From positions 1-12,014 of the forward strand of contig JACMIS010000908.1 in assembly GCA_014381035.1 (NCBI GenBank): a stretch of DNA of 12,014 nucleotides. The letters are read 5' to 3'. The position numbers were made by a program, and so were the translations under genes. The DNA is from Armatimonadota bacterium (GTDB taxonomy: Bacteria; Armatimonadota; Armatimonadia; Armatimonadales; Armatimonadaceae). This document shows, piece by piece, positions 5,393-12,014 of this stretch (the first letter of the stretch is position 1; every line of letters begins with the position of its first letter). The notes under the pieces were generated by a model, which saw only the letters and a list, made by a program, of their open reading frames with translations, ran no database searches and was not told where the DNA came from.

Positions 5393-7117
5393 ATGTCTCG
5401 CAAATCCGCCATCAGTACCGCGCCAGTCGAGGAAACGCCTGTAACCGAACAGTCGCCGGGTACTGACGCGCCGGAGCGGGGCGGGCTGTTGCGCGAACTG
5501 TTCGGGATTGATCTGCGCTCGGTCGCACTGTTTCGTATCGGACTCGCGCTTATGCTTCTTGCTGACCTGTTCATGCGGTCAGTGGACATCGAAGCGTTCT
5601 ATACGGATCGCGGGGTCATGCCCCGGTATGTTCTGCAAAACCAGTGGAACGGTTCGTCGTATTTTACATTTCACTCTTTCGCGGATTCTCCGGCGGCGGT
5701 CGGTTTTCTCTTCGGCGTAAACGCCATCTTTATCACGCTATTACTTGCGGGTTGGAAAACCCGACCGGTCGCCGTGATTTGCTGGCTGTTCCTGATCTCG
5801 CTTCAATCGCGCAATGGTCTGGTGTTGCAAGGCGGCGACATTGTGATTCGCTGCCTTGCCTTCTGGGCAATATTCCTGCCGCTCGGGGATTACTTCTCGC
5901 TGGACGCCAAAAACCGGTTTTATCCGCGACTTCCCGGCGATGACCCGGAGCGTCCGGTACGGGCGTTCTCGTGGGGAACTGTGGCGATTATCGTTCAAAC
6001 CGCCTCCATCTACTGGTTTACCGCACTGCTCAAGAACGACCCGACGTGGTGGAAAAACGGGTACGCGATCTACCTCGCTCTGAACATTGATATTCTGACC
6101 AAGCCACTGGGACGATTTTTAGCCGATGTGCCGTTCGTTGCATATTTCTTGACGTTTATTACTATTTATATGGAGGCATTCGGACCATTTTTCGCGTTCT
6201 TTCCGTTGCGAAATGGTCCGGTGCGAACGGCGACTGTGTTTCTGTTCTGGTTCTTCCATCTGATTGCGTTGCAGTCCATGATGTACCTCGGACCGTTCCC
6301 ATATTTCTGCGCACTGGCATGGACGGTATTTTTGCCCTCGTGGTTCTGGGACCGGATCACGCCGTGGTGGCGAAGGGGCGGCGCGAACAGTCTCCGCGAC
6401 CGGCTGTCGCGTTGGGCATCGAAATATTTGCCATCGCGGGGCGAACCGGCAACCGAGGAACCCGCCCGCGTTCCGGTGCGCCTCGGCTTGCCGCTCCCGG
6501 TCAACGTTCTTGCCGCATTTTATTGCTTCATTATCTGCGTCTGGAATATTCGCACCGTCAACTTCGGGGCTCTGGTTCATTATTTTCCGGTTTCCTTGAA
6601 TCGCATCGCCGAACTCCCACATGTGGATCAATGTTGGGACATGTTCTCGCCCCGACCGATGTCCGACGATGGCTGGTTTGTTATCTCCGGTACGTTGCGG
6701 GATGGTTCGCGGGTGGATCTGATGCCGTGGCTCGCCAATTACGGTGAAGCACCGCCGTTATCGTGGGACAAACCGAAAGAGGTAGGGATACAGTTCCGGG
6801 ACGAGCGATGGCGCAAGTATTTCCTGAACATGTGGCCCACCGCCAATATGCGATTCCGCCGGTACCTCGCCAACTATATCGCCTATACCTGGAACCGGGA
6901 CCACACAGGAGCGCGAGAATTGTGCACCTTCGAAATCTTCTATATGCGGGAGACTACCCCCGATCAGTACGCCCCGATCTCCAAACCGGAGCCGATTCTG
7001 CTCTGGAGCCACTGGTGTTTCGAGGAGTTCGCGCCGAAAAACGCGGACGCGACGCGGTCATCCATTTCTTCGGGTGTCGGGAAGAGTTCGCGTGACACAC
7101 AGACCAGTGGCAAGTAA
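5393..7117 (+). CDS. HTTM-domain (vitamin K carboxylase-like) multi-pass membrane protein
   Basis: A 574-residue integral membrane protein of the HTTM group, the bacterial relatives of vitamin K-dependent gamma-carboxylase. Residues 1-35 are polar and probably cytoplasmic. Then comes the family start, LFGIDLRSVALFRIGLALMLLADL, followed by the typical FYTDRGVMPR loop, SRNGLVLQGGDIVIRCLAFWAIFLPLG, and further membrane helices to about residue 315 plus one near 368-390. The C-terminal soluble part has the motif DQCWDMFSPRPMSDDGWFVISG (413-434), usual in these proteins. Carboxylase activity has not been established for bacterial members in general, so none is claimed. The ATG at 5393 has no visible Shine-Dalgarno and sits behind a hairpin. 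A TTG at 5489 with a purine-rich GGAGCGGGGCGGG ahead of it is an alternative that skips only the polar leader. The last 19 codons and the stop overlap the convergent MFS gene. Confidence 0.88.
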   Translation: MSRKSAISTAPVEETPVTEQSPGTDAPERGGLLRELFGIDLRSVALFRIGLALMLLADLFMRSVDIEAFYTDRGVMPRYVLQNQWNGSSYFTFHSFADSPAAVGFLFGVNAIFITLLLAGWKTRPVAVICWLFLISLQSRNGLVLQGGDIVIRCLAFWAIFLPLGDYFSLDAKNRFYPRLPGDDPERPVRAFSWGTVAIIVQTASIYWFTALLKNDPTWWKNGYAIYLALNIDILTKPLGRFLADVPFVAYFLTFITIYMEAFGPFFAFFPLRNGPVRTATVFLFWFFHLIALQSMMYLGPFPYFCALAWTVFLPSWFWDRITPWWRRGGANSLRDRLSRWASKYLPSRGEPATEEPARVPVRLGLPLPVNVLAAFYCFIICVWNIRTVNFGALVHYFPVSLNRIAELPHVDQCWDMFSPRPMSDDGWFVISGTLRDGSRVDLMPWLANYGEAPPLSWDKPKEVGIQFRDERWRKYFLNMWPTANMRFRRYLANYIAYTWNRDHTGARELCTFEIFYMRETTPDQYAPISKPEPILLWSHWCFEEFAPKNADATRSSISSGVGKSSRDTQTSGK

Positions 7118-8356
7118 CACCCCGGCGAAGATCAGTGCCGCGCCCGCGCCGAGCGATTGGGCGCACTGTCCGGCGATCAGCGGCAGAAACAGTGCCGGTA
7201 GCGACACCGCGTTCATCAAGCCGATATACATCGGCTGATCGTTCTCCGGCACCGACTCCAGAAGGTAGTTGGTGATCGTGATCCAGTTTTCCACGACGCC
7301 GCCTAATAGAAAGTACGCCGCGTAAAACAGGATCAGATTGCCACCGGCGAACTTTCCCGCGAACGCCAGCAGGGGCCAGAGCAGGGAAATACCGAGCAAT
7401 AAGGTGAGTGTTTTCTTCGGTCCGAATCGGTCGGAAAGAGATCCCCAGACCGGCGCGAACGCCAGTAGCCCGACGGTTTGTGCGATGAGGAATTTGCCCG
7501 CGTCGCCCTCGGGAATGCCGCCCGGCGTCGCCGAGCGCACGAAGCCCCATAAAAACGGCGCGGTAGCGATGGAAGCGGTCGCCAGAATCTGTACCAGAGC
7601 GAGACGGGCAAAGTCGGGTCGTTCCCGGAGCCGACGCGGGAGTGACCCGAGGTAGGCACCCAGCGATAGCGAGGGACTCGCGGGTAGGGCACCTATCGTA
7701 GAACCCGCCGTGCGGTTTTCCCGAATGAGCGCGAGAAATACCCAGGATACCGCCATAAAGAAGGCGCACCCCCAGACGAGCAACGCGTCCGCGACCGGGA
7801 ACTTTGCCACGGTCCCGCCGAGGAGCAATGCCACAATCGCACCGACGCCGAGTTTGCCGATGCCGCTCACCGTTTGTGTCGTGGCGAAAAGTGCGCCGCG
7901 TCGCCGCGCCGGTATAGTGCGCCCGACCAATGCCGTCCAGGGAACCCCGCCGCCGCCGTCACCGAGCCAACCGAGAGTGTACGCCGCCGCGAACGCGATC
8001 AGCGCAATATCAGGGCGTGTCTCGCCGAACGCCATGACTGCCGCGCCTGCGAGAAAGTAACCGATGCGTCCACAAAAAGTGATGAGCAGCAGAATCGGCA
8101 AATACCGGGTCGCATTCTGTAACCGGTGCGCGACGAATAGTTGCGGCAGATAATACGCGCCCTGCCGGATCGAGCCGAGAATGCCGAGCAGGGCGAGGTC
8201 CCCGCCAAGTCGCCCGACAAGAGCGGGCAGTGCCGTCGCGGCGTCCAGAAATGCGGAACCAAGCACGAAGCACGACACATCGCCGACCAGCATCAGGAAG
8301 TTGAAGCGTGCATTGGGTAGCGCGGGGTCATGGTTTTGCGCAACGGGTTCACTCAC
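7058..8356 (-). CDS. Major facilitator superfamily transporter
   Basis: A 432-residue, 12-helix type transporter in the inner membrane. Hydrophobic segments are regularly spaced (for example LMLVGDVSCFVLGSAFLDAA, IALIAFAAAYTLGWLGD, VALLLGG, ILFYAAYFLLGGVVENW). The central loop around residues 205-245 separates two six-helix halves. MFS motif A appears in the second half as GSLSDRFGPKK, and a shorter relative, GRTIPARRRGALFA, sits in the first half. The substrate cannot be told from sequence. The start is GTG at 8356, whose last bases form the TGA stop of the upstream gene (GTGA overlap, 8353-8356), so its translation is probably coupled to that gene. Its 3' end runs 60 bp into the 3' end of the convergent HTTM gene. 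Confidence 0.9.
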   Translation of the reverse strand: MSEPVAQNHDPALPNARFNFLMLVGDVSCFVLGSAFLDAATALPALVGRLGGDLALLGILGSIRQGAYYLPQLFVAHRLQNATRYLPILLLITFCGRIGYFLAGAAVMAFGETRPDIALIAFAAAYTLGWLGDGGGGVPWTALVGRTIPARRRGALFATTQTVSGIGKLGVGAIVALLLGGTVAKFPVADALLVWGCAFFMAVSWVFLALIRENRTAGSTIGALPASPSLSLGAYLGSLPRRLRERPDFARLALVQILATASIATAPFLWGFVRSATPGGIPEGDAGKFLIAQTVGLLAFAPVWGSLSDRFGPKKTLTLLLGISLLWPLLAFAGKFAGGNLILFYAAYFLLGGVVENWITITNYLLESVPENDQPMYIGLMNAVSLPALFLPLIAGQCAQSLGAGAALIFAGVLLATGLCVTRTLPDTRRNG

Positions 8357-9051
8357 GGCTTGCTGGATGCGCCGGAACTGTTACCATCTGTTTTTTCGCC
8401 TTCCGCTGAACCGGATTTGAGCGGCTTTAACGATTCCAGTAATGTCGGCATCCGGTCGTCCAGCAGAACGTTCTCGATAAACGCTCCCGCCGCGAGTTTG
8501 AGGACATCCTCTCGCGGGGCTTCTTTGGGTTTGGAGCGATACGCCGCCGGAACCCGCTTGCCGCCGTAGAACGCGATGCTCTGTTTATCCATCTCCGCTT
8601 TCTGGGCGTCCGTGAGTGTGGGCCAGAGGACGGCCAGAATCTTTTCCACGGATTCCCGTTTCGCGGTCCCGATGCGAGCCACGATTGTTTTTTGTATTTC
8701 GATGAATCTTGTCTCGATTGCGGTAGGGATCGGTTCGCCGCCTATCGCTCCGTCGCGTGCTTTTTTCACATCCGCCGCGATCTCGCGCATGGCATCGTCG
8801 TCTTTAGCACGGCGAGCCTTATCGGATTCGAGGGTTCCCTTGACGACTTTTGCCATCGCCTTGATCTGCTCCTCAGTCGGGTTCACACTCTGCAGTGAAC
8901 GTAACAGGGCAAGATCATACAAGTCGCGCCGCACGGCGTTCGGGTCGGTCGCGCCCGGTTTTGCGGCTGGGGTGGGATCCTGGGCGGAAGCGGTCAGCAC
9001 GGGTAAAGCAACAGCCATCAGGGCAAGAAGGGTGACGGTTCTAATTTTCAC
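8353..9051 (-). CDS. Exported helical protein with LTxxQ-like motifs (Spy/CpxP-like)
   Basis: A 232-residue protein starting with GTG at 9051. Residues 1-23 are a clear signal peptide (MKIRTVTLLALMAVALPVL, ending ASA before QDP), so it is periplasmic or secreted. The mature part is almost wholly helical and highly charged. Two motifs are spaced as in Spy/CpxP-type proteins: PTEEQIKAM (58-66), close to LTxxQ, and a perfect LTDAQKAEM (146-154). Known Spy and CpxP are periplasmic chaperone or stress-sensor proteins of about 160 residues, so this one is longer and the relationship is only suggestive. The C-terminal 25 residues are Ser/Gly/Lys-rich and probably disordered. It is the first gene of an operon with the MFS transporter. 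A GAGGAA (complement of 9069-9074) lies 17 nt ahead of the start, farther than usual for a ribosome binding site. Confidence 0.82.
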   Translation of the reverse strand: MKIRTVTLLALMAVALPVLTASAQDPTPAAKPGATDPNAVRRDLYDLALLRSLQSVNPTEEQIKAMAKVVKGTLESDKARRAKDDDAMREIAADVKKARDGAIGGEPIPTAIETRFIEIQKTIVARIGTAKRESVEKILAVLWPTLTDAQKAEMDKQSIAFYGGKRVPAAYRSKPKEAPREDVLKLAAGAFIENVLLDDRMPTLLESLKPLKSGSAEGEKTDGNSSGASSKP

Positions 9052-9202
9052 GCTGTTATGATAGCACGTTCCTCGCCCCGCGAAAAACCCTTTGCCAAAA
9101 ATGGTGCGGAATGAAGGAGTTTTGTTCGCCCGCGGTCAATATCATCAAGGCGAAACTCAGCCCGTGTTCGTCTTGTCAATAAAGACAGCGCGACACAGAA
9201 CC

Positions 9203-9216
9203 GTTGCCAGCGCAAC
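9203..9216. promoter_or_regulatory. Inverted repeat GTTGC-N4-GCAAC, copy 1
   Basis: A perfect 5-bp inverted repeat with a CAGC spacer (GTTGCCAGCGCAAC). An identical pair of half-sites with a different spacer lies exactly 32 bp downstream. Conserved half-sites with a variable spacer are what a dimeric DNA-binding regulator would leave. It sits in the divergent gap between an exported helical protein gene and a lipoprotein gene. Confidence 0.5.
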
Positions 9217-9234
9217 ACACTGCGATAGTAAAGC

Positions 9235-9248
9235 GTTGCAATAGCAAC
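9235..9248. promoter_or_regulatory. Inverted repeat GTTGC-N4-GCAAC, copy 2
   Basis: A perfect 5-bp inverted repeat with an AATA spacer (GTTGCAATAGCAAC), 32 bp from copy 1 (about three helical turns, so both face the same side of the DNA). It ends 8 bp before the Shine-Dalgarno of the lipoprotein gene. A bound regulator, or an RNA hairpin if the region is transcribed, would control that gene's start. Confidence 0.5.
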
Positions 9249-9256
9249 TCGCTTTT

Positions 9257-9266
9257 GGAGGAAGGG
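9257..9266 (+). promoter_or_regulatory. Strong Shine-Dalgarno for the lipoprotein gene
   Basis: GGAGGAAGGG lies a few bases ahead of the ATG at 9272. It is the clearest ribosome binding site in the window and fixes this start. Most other genes here have weak or no Shine-Dalgarno. Confidence 0.75.
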
Positions 9267-9271
9267 AACGA

Positions 9272-9802
9272 ATGGTCTTTTTAGGCGGCTCGCATCAAGC
9301 GGCGGGACGACGACATATTTTGTTGCATGTGGCGACCTATGCGGCATTTTTGCTCGCAGGCGCGGTGACGCTCTCGGGTTGCGGCGGTGGAGGCGGTGGG
9401 GGAGAAACGAACCCGAACCCGACTCCGACACCAAACACGAACGCGACGATTCGCGGTCGGGTGATCGAGAGCACCACCACGGAACTGGTCAGCGGTGCGG
9501 TGGTACGGATCGGTGATGCCATTGCAACCACCGGCCCCAACGGCGAATTCACGATCCAAGTGCCGAGCAGCACCGAGGACCGCATTTTGCGTGTGGATCT
9601 GCCCCGCGATCAGTCTACTAATAGATCCCTATTTCAGAACGTCGGATATGCGCGAAACCAACGCTGTATTCCCGTGAATTCGGATACCGAAGGGTTCACC
9701 GTCAGTAGGAACGATCTGGAAGGCGGCGATAACACCAACTTCGGCGATATTATCGTTTACTTCTTCTCCGGCCCACCCGCGCCTCCCTGTGGGTTGTTTT
9801 AA
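9272..9802 (+). CDS. Lipoprotein with carboxypeptidase-regulatory-like beta domain
   Basis: A 176-residue protein. The N-terminus has basic residues (RRH), a hydrophobic core and the lipobox L34-S35-G36-C37, so it should be lipid-anchored in the envelope. A glycine run (38-44) and a Pro/Asn/Thr linker (TNPNPTPTPNTN) follow, forming a flexible stalk. Residues 58-98 match the carboxypeptidase D regulatory-like fold: IRGRVIES, SGAVVRIGD, then TTGPNGEFTIQVP. Such domains are small beta sandwiches used for adhesion or as spacers on surface proteins. The remaining part contains two cysteines (C132 and C173) and a strand-rich end (GDIIVYFF). There is no catalytic motif. The gene is alone in its transcription unit: a divergent gene lies upstream and a 14-bp hairpin downstream. 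The surface role is inferred. Confidence 0.85.
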   Translation: MVFLGGSHQAAGRRHILLHVATYAAFLLAGAVTLSGCGGGGGGGETNPNPTPTPNTNATIRGRVIESTTTELVSGAVVRIGDAIATTGPNGEFTIQVPSSTEDRILRVDLPRDQSTNRSLFQNVGYARNQRCIPVNSDTEGFTVSRNDLEGGDNTNFGDIIVYFFSGPPAPPCGLF

Positions 9803-9815
9803 TCGTATATAAGTG

Positions 9816-9865
9816 AAATCGCTCCGCTAAAGTGACGCACGCAAGGGCGCGTAGCGGAGCGATTT
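9816..9865 (+). terminator. 14-bp hairpin, probable terminator of the lipoprotein gene
   Basis: A perfect inverted repeat: AAATCGCTCCGCTA (9816-9829) and TAGCGGAGCGATTT (9852-9865), with a 22-nt loop. It begins 14 nt after the lipoprotein stop (TAA 9800-9802), and the right arm runs into ATTTATT. The A-rich start and T-rich end of the stem give a terminator-like form that could work in either direction. The T-run is short and the loop long, so efficiency is uncertain. Confidence 0.65.
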
Positions 9866-9891
9866 ATTCGCTGGTTTCGACACTTCGATTT

Positions 9892-12012
9892 ATGACATCT
9901 CCCGAAGCAACGCGCTGGAGCATCGATGCGACGACAGGTGGTATCGTTTGGAACGTCGCCGATGCCGAAAACCCCGCGAACATCCTGCCGCACGCTGACC
10001 ATGTGGAAATGAGTGGACGGCGTGTCTCGGTGATCGTCCGCTACCGGATCGACGCGCAACGGCGGCTTTTCGTTGAGCGAGACATCTTCTTTCCCCAACT
10101 GCGCGTGCGCGACAACGACGTGCGCGGCTATCTACGTCGCGTCTACGACGACCGCCTGATTCTGCCCCGCTTCCGCATCGGGAGCGACGAATGGTTTCCG
10201 TCCCGCACCCCAATTGATCGCGTCACGCTCGACGGAGTCCTAAAGTTTTACTATGTGCCGCATAAGGGCGTGAGCGTGTGCCGATGTATCGCCCCGTCGC
10301 CGAAGCGTAATGGCTTCGTCGAGGACTGGCAGTTCACGTGTGACGAAACTACCTCGAAAAATATTACCCAGATGCGCCGCGGGTTCCGTGACGAAGACGA
10401 CGGACTCGGGTTGACCATCAATATTCGTGTGGGTGGTTTCGGCGACTTGGATGCATCCCGAATGCTACAGGAGGTAGCCGCTGGCACTACCAAACGTTGG
10501 TCCATGGTTTTCCAGGCAGACGACATCCGGGATGACCAGGCGATTCGTGAGTTACTCACGAGGAAACATATCCAGGAGTCGGAAAACCTAACGGCTGGCT
10601 TACAGGAAGAACTGGCAGAAGCAGGACCAAGGCGGGAGCGCGAACGCATTGCACCCGAACAGGCGGGAGAGCAAGTCACGGAGCGGAGTGATTTCGCCCG
10701 ACGCATTCAATCCGACTCTGCCCATATTTCGTTCATCTGCCCCGACCCGGAACTGAACCGACTGTTCTCATTCGCCAAACTCCGCGCCGCCGAATCACTT
10801 TTCGATACCGAGATCATGGGACTGGTCCATTCTCCGGGCGGGGGCAACTTCTACTGCGGGATCTGGGCGAATGACCAGTGCGAATACGCCAACCCCTTTT
10901 TCGCCTTCCTGAACGATGCCGACGCGAACGAGGCGTCCGTCAATGCGTACCGGCATTATGCAAAACACATGAAGCCCGACTACGCGCCGGTTCCTACGTC
11001 ATTTGAGATGGGCGGCACGATGCCGTACCACGCGGGCGGGGACCGGGGCGACGCGGCGATGATCGCATCCGGGTTGTCGCGCTACCTGCTCGTGCGCGGC
11101 GAACGCGACCTTGCTGTTGAGCTGTACCCGATGCTCCGATGGTGCAACGAATACAACCGCCGAAAGACCGACGCACGGGGTGTCATCCTGTCCGATTCCG
11201 ATGAGCTGGAAGGGCGGTTCTCGACCGGAGACGCCAACCTTTCTACGGCGACACTGGCGTATGACGGCTACCGGATGTCCGCGCATGTCGCCCGCGAATT
11301 GGGGCACGACACCGAAGCCGCCGACTGGAACGCCCGCGCCGACGCGCTGGCGACGGCTATCGAAGCACATTTCGGCGCGACCGTGGAAGGTTTCGTGACG
11401 TACCGCTATCACGACGGCAACGATGTTTTGCGTTCGTGGATCTGTCTGCCGCTCGTCTTCGGATTGGCGGAAGACTCGCGTAAAACCGGCACGCTGGACG
11501 CGCTGTTCTCGCCACGTCTCTGGACACCGGACGGTCTGGCGACGCAGGCGGGCGAAACGACGTTCTGGGACCGCTCGACGCTGTATGGGTTGCGCGGCGC
11601 ATTCATCGCCGGGGCGACTGAATCCGCGTATGAGCGTCTGCTGACATACTCCCGCCGTCGCTTGCTCGGCGACCATGTTCCGTATCCCGTGGAAGCTTAC
11701 CCGGAAAACGCGCAGGCGCACCTGTCTGCCGAGTCCGCGCTGTACTGCCGCGTGTTTCTGGAGGGATTACTCGGTTTACACCCGACCGGGTTCGACTCGT
11801 TCACGCTCACGCCGCGTCTTCCGAAGGCATGGAACGAATACAATATCCGATTCACGGCGTTCGGCGGGCGCGACATTTCGATCCAGATCATGCGTAAAAA
11901 GGGACAGGTCGAGGTTTCCGTGACAGTCCCGGACGCCAATGGCGCATACTCCTACAGCGGCTCGGGAACGGAAGAGCGGACGCACACGATTCGCTTACAA
12001 AGCGTCTTGTAA
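9892..12012 (+). CDS. Six-hairpin glycosidase-like protein, family not assigned
   Basis: A 706-residue protein from ATG 9892, without signal peptide, so probably cytoplasmic. A GTG at 9832 would add 20 residues, but it lies in the loop of a terminator-like hairpin and is rejected. Residues 1-205 look like a beta-rich N-terminal domain. Residues 212-275 are highly charged and helical. Residues 285-640 fit an (alpha/alpha)6 barrel: GGGNFYCGIWANDQCEY (317-332), SDSDELEGRF (434-443), TTFWDRSTLYGLRGAF, then PVEAYPENAQAHLSAESALYCR (599-620). The closing EGLLGLHPTGFDSFTLTPRLPKAWN and a final beta domain are typical of GH78/GH95-type six-hairpin enzymes. Candidate catalytic acids are D328, E331, D437, E438, E601 and E605. 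It likely cleaves a glycan oligosaccharide made available by other enzymes. The superfamily is fairly sure; substrate and GH family are unknown. No clear Shine-Dalgarno precedes the ATG. Confidence 0.82.
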   Translation: MTSPEATRWSIDATTGGIVWNVADAENPANILPHADHVEMSGRRVSVIVRYRIDAQRRLFVERDIFFPQLRVRDNDVRGYLRRVYDDRLILPRFRIGSDEWFPSRTPIDRVTLDGVLKFYYVPHKGVSVCRCIAPSPKRNGFVEDWQFTCDETTSKNITQMRRGFRDEDDGLGLTINIRVGGFGDLDASRMLQEVAAGTTKRWSMVFQADDIRDDQAIRELLTRKHIQESENLTAGLQEELAEAGPRRERERIAPEQAGEQVTERSDFARRIQSDSAHISFICPDPELNRLFSFAKLRAAESLFDTEIMGLVHSPGGGNFYCGIWANDQCEYANPFFAFLNDADANEASVNAYRHYAKHMKPDYAPVPTSFEMGGTMPYHAGGDRGDAAMIASGLSRYLLVRGERDLAVELYPMLRWCNEYNRRKTDARGVILSDSDELEGRFSTGDANLSTATLAYDGYRMSAHVARELGHDTEAADWNARADALATAIEAHFGATVEGFVTYRYHDGNDVLRSWICLPLVFGLAEDSRKTGTLDALFSPRLWTPDGLATQAGETTFWDRSTLYGLRGAFIAGATESAYERLLTYSRRRLLGDHVPYPVEAYPENAQAHLSAESALYCRVFLEGLLGLHPTGFDSFTLTPRLPKAWNEYNIRFTAFGGRDISIQIMRKKGQVEVSVTVPDANGAYSYSGSGTEERTHTIRLQSVL

Positions 12013-12014
12013 CA

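Noticed and set aside
5393..7117. Gamma-carboxylase enzyme function for the HTTM protein
   Set aside because: Similarity to the vitamin K carboxylase fold does not establish that reaction in bacteria. No substrate protein or quinone-linked partner is visible nearby.
6954..7769. Minus-strand open frame of 271 codons across the HTTM/MFS junction
   Set aside because: It is another frame of the MFS gene, is Arg/Gly/Pro-rich and not membrane-like. The MFS frame has a clear 12-helix pattern and motif A.
9417..9450. Short imperfect tandem repeat (CCGAAC/CCGACT-like units)
   Set aside because: It encodes the Pro/Asn/Thr linker of the lipoprotein. The repetition follows from the linker's amino acid composition and is not a separate element.
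9832..9891. Extended GTG start for the glycosidase gene
   Set aside because: The codons lie in the loop and right arm of a 14-bp hairpin that follows the preceding gene's stop. The added residues do not look like protein of this family.

Overview
The window is a stretch of bacterial chromosome, fairly GC-rich, tightly packed, and with the third codon position strongly biased to G/C in most genes. A lipoprotein signal, a TolC-docking motif in a periplasmic adaptor and several exported proteins point to a diderm (Gram-negative-type) envelope. A lipobox followed by a run of glycines (SGCGGGGG...), an HTTM-family membrane protein and a separately encoded MacB-type permease would suit Armatimonadota or a similar under-sampled phylum. 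That placement is an inference from style, not proof. I see no rRNA, tRNA, CRISPR array, insertion sequence, integrase or phage gene.

Layout. 1-579: 3' part of a lipoprotein or secreted protein whose start lies before the window. 641-1129: small exported OB-fold protein. 1139-1894 (minus): SDR-type NAD-dependent sugar epimerase/dehydratase that resembles uronate dehydrogenase. 1895-2151: divergent regulatory region with two inverted repeats. 2152-5353: export module made of a MacA/HlyD-type adaptor and an FtsX/MacB-type permease, without the ATPase. 5393-7117: HTTM-domain membrane protein, preceded by a strong hairpin. 8353-9051 and 7058-8356 (minus): two-gene operon, first a small helical exported protein with LTxxQ-like motifs, then an MFS transporter joined to it by a 4-nt overlap. 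The MFS gene runs 60 bp into the 3' end of the HTTM gene from the opposite strand. 9052-9271: divergent regulatory region with two near-identical inverted repeats 32 bp apart. 9272-9802: lipoprotein with a carboxypeptidase-regulatory-like beta domain, ended by a 14-bp hairpin. 9892-12012: large cytoplasmic six-hairpin glycosidase-like protein.

How they fit together. The adaptor and permease are the clearest working pair. They need an ATPase and a TolC-type channel encoded elsewhere. The uronate-dehydrogenase-like enzyme and the glycosidase-like protein both suggest use of plant or microbial polysaccharide, but they are far apart and not in one operon. I found no convincing new multi-gene system. 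The most unusual signals are the paired inverted repeats at 9203-9248, the hairpin beside the HTTM start, the unusually long adaptor hairpin, and the convergent gene overlap at 7058-7117.
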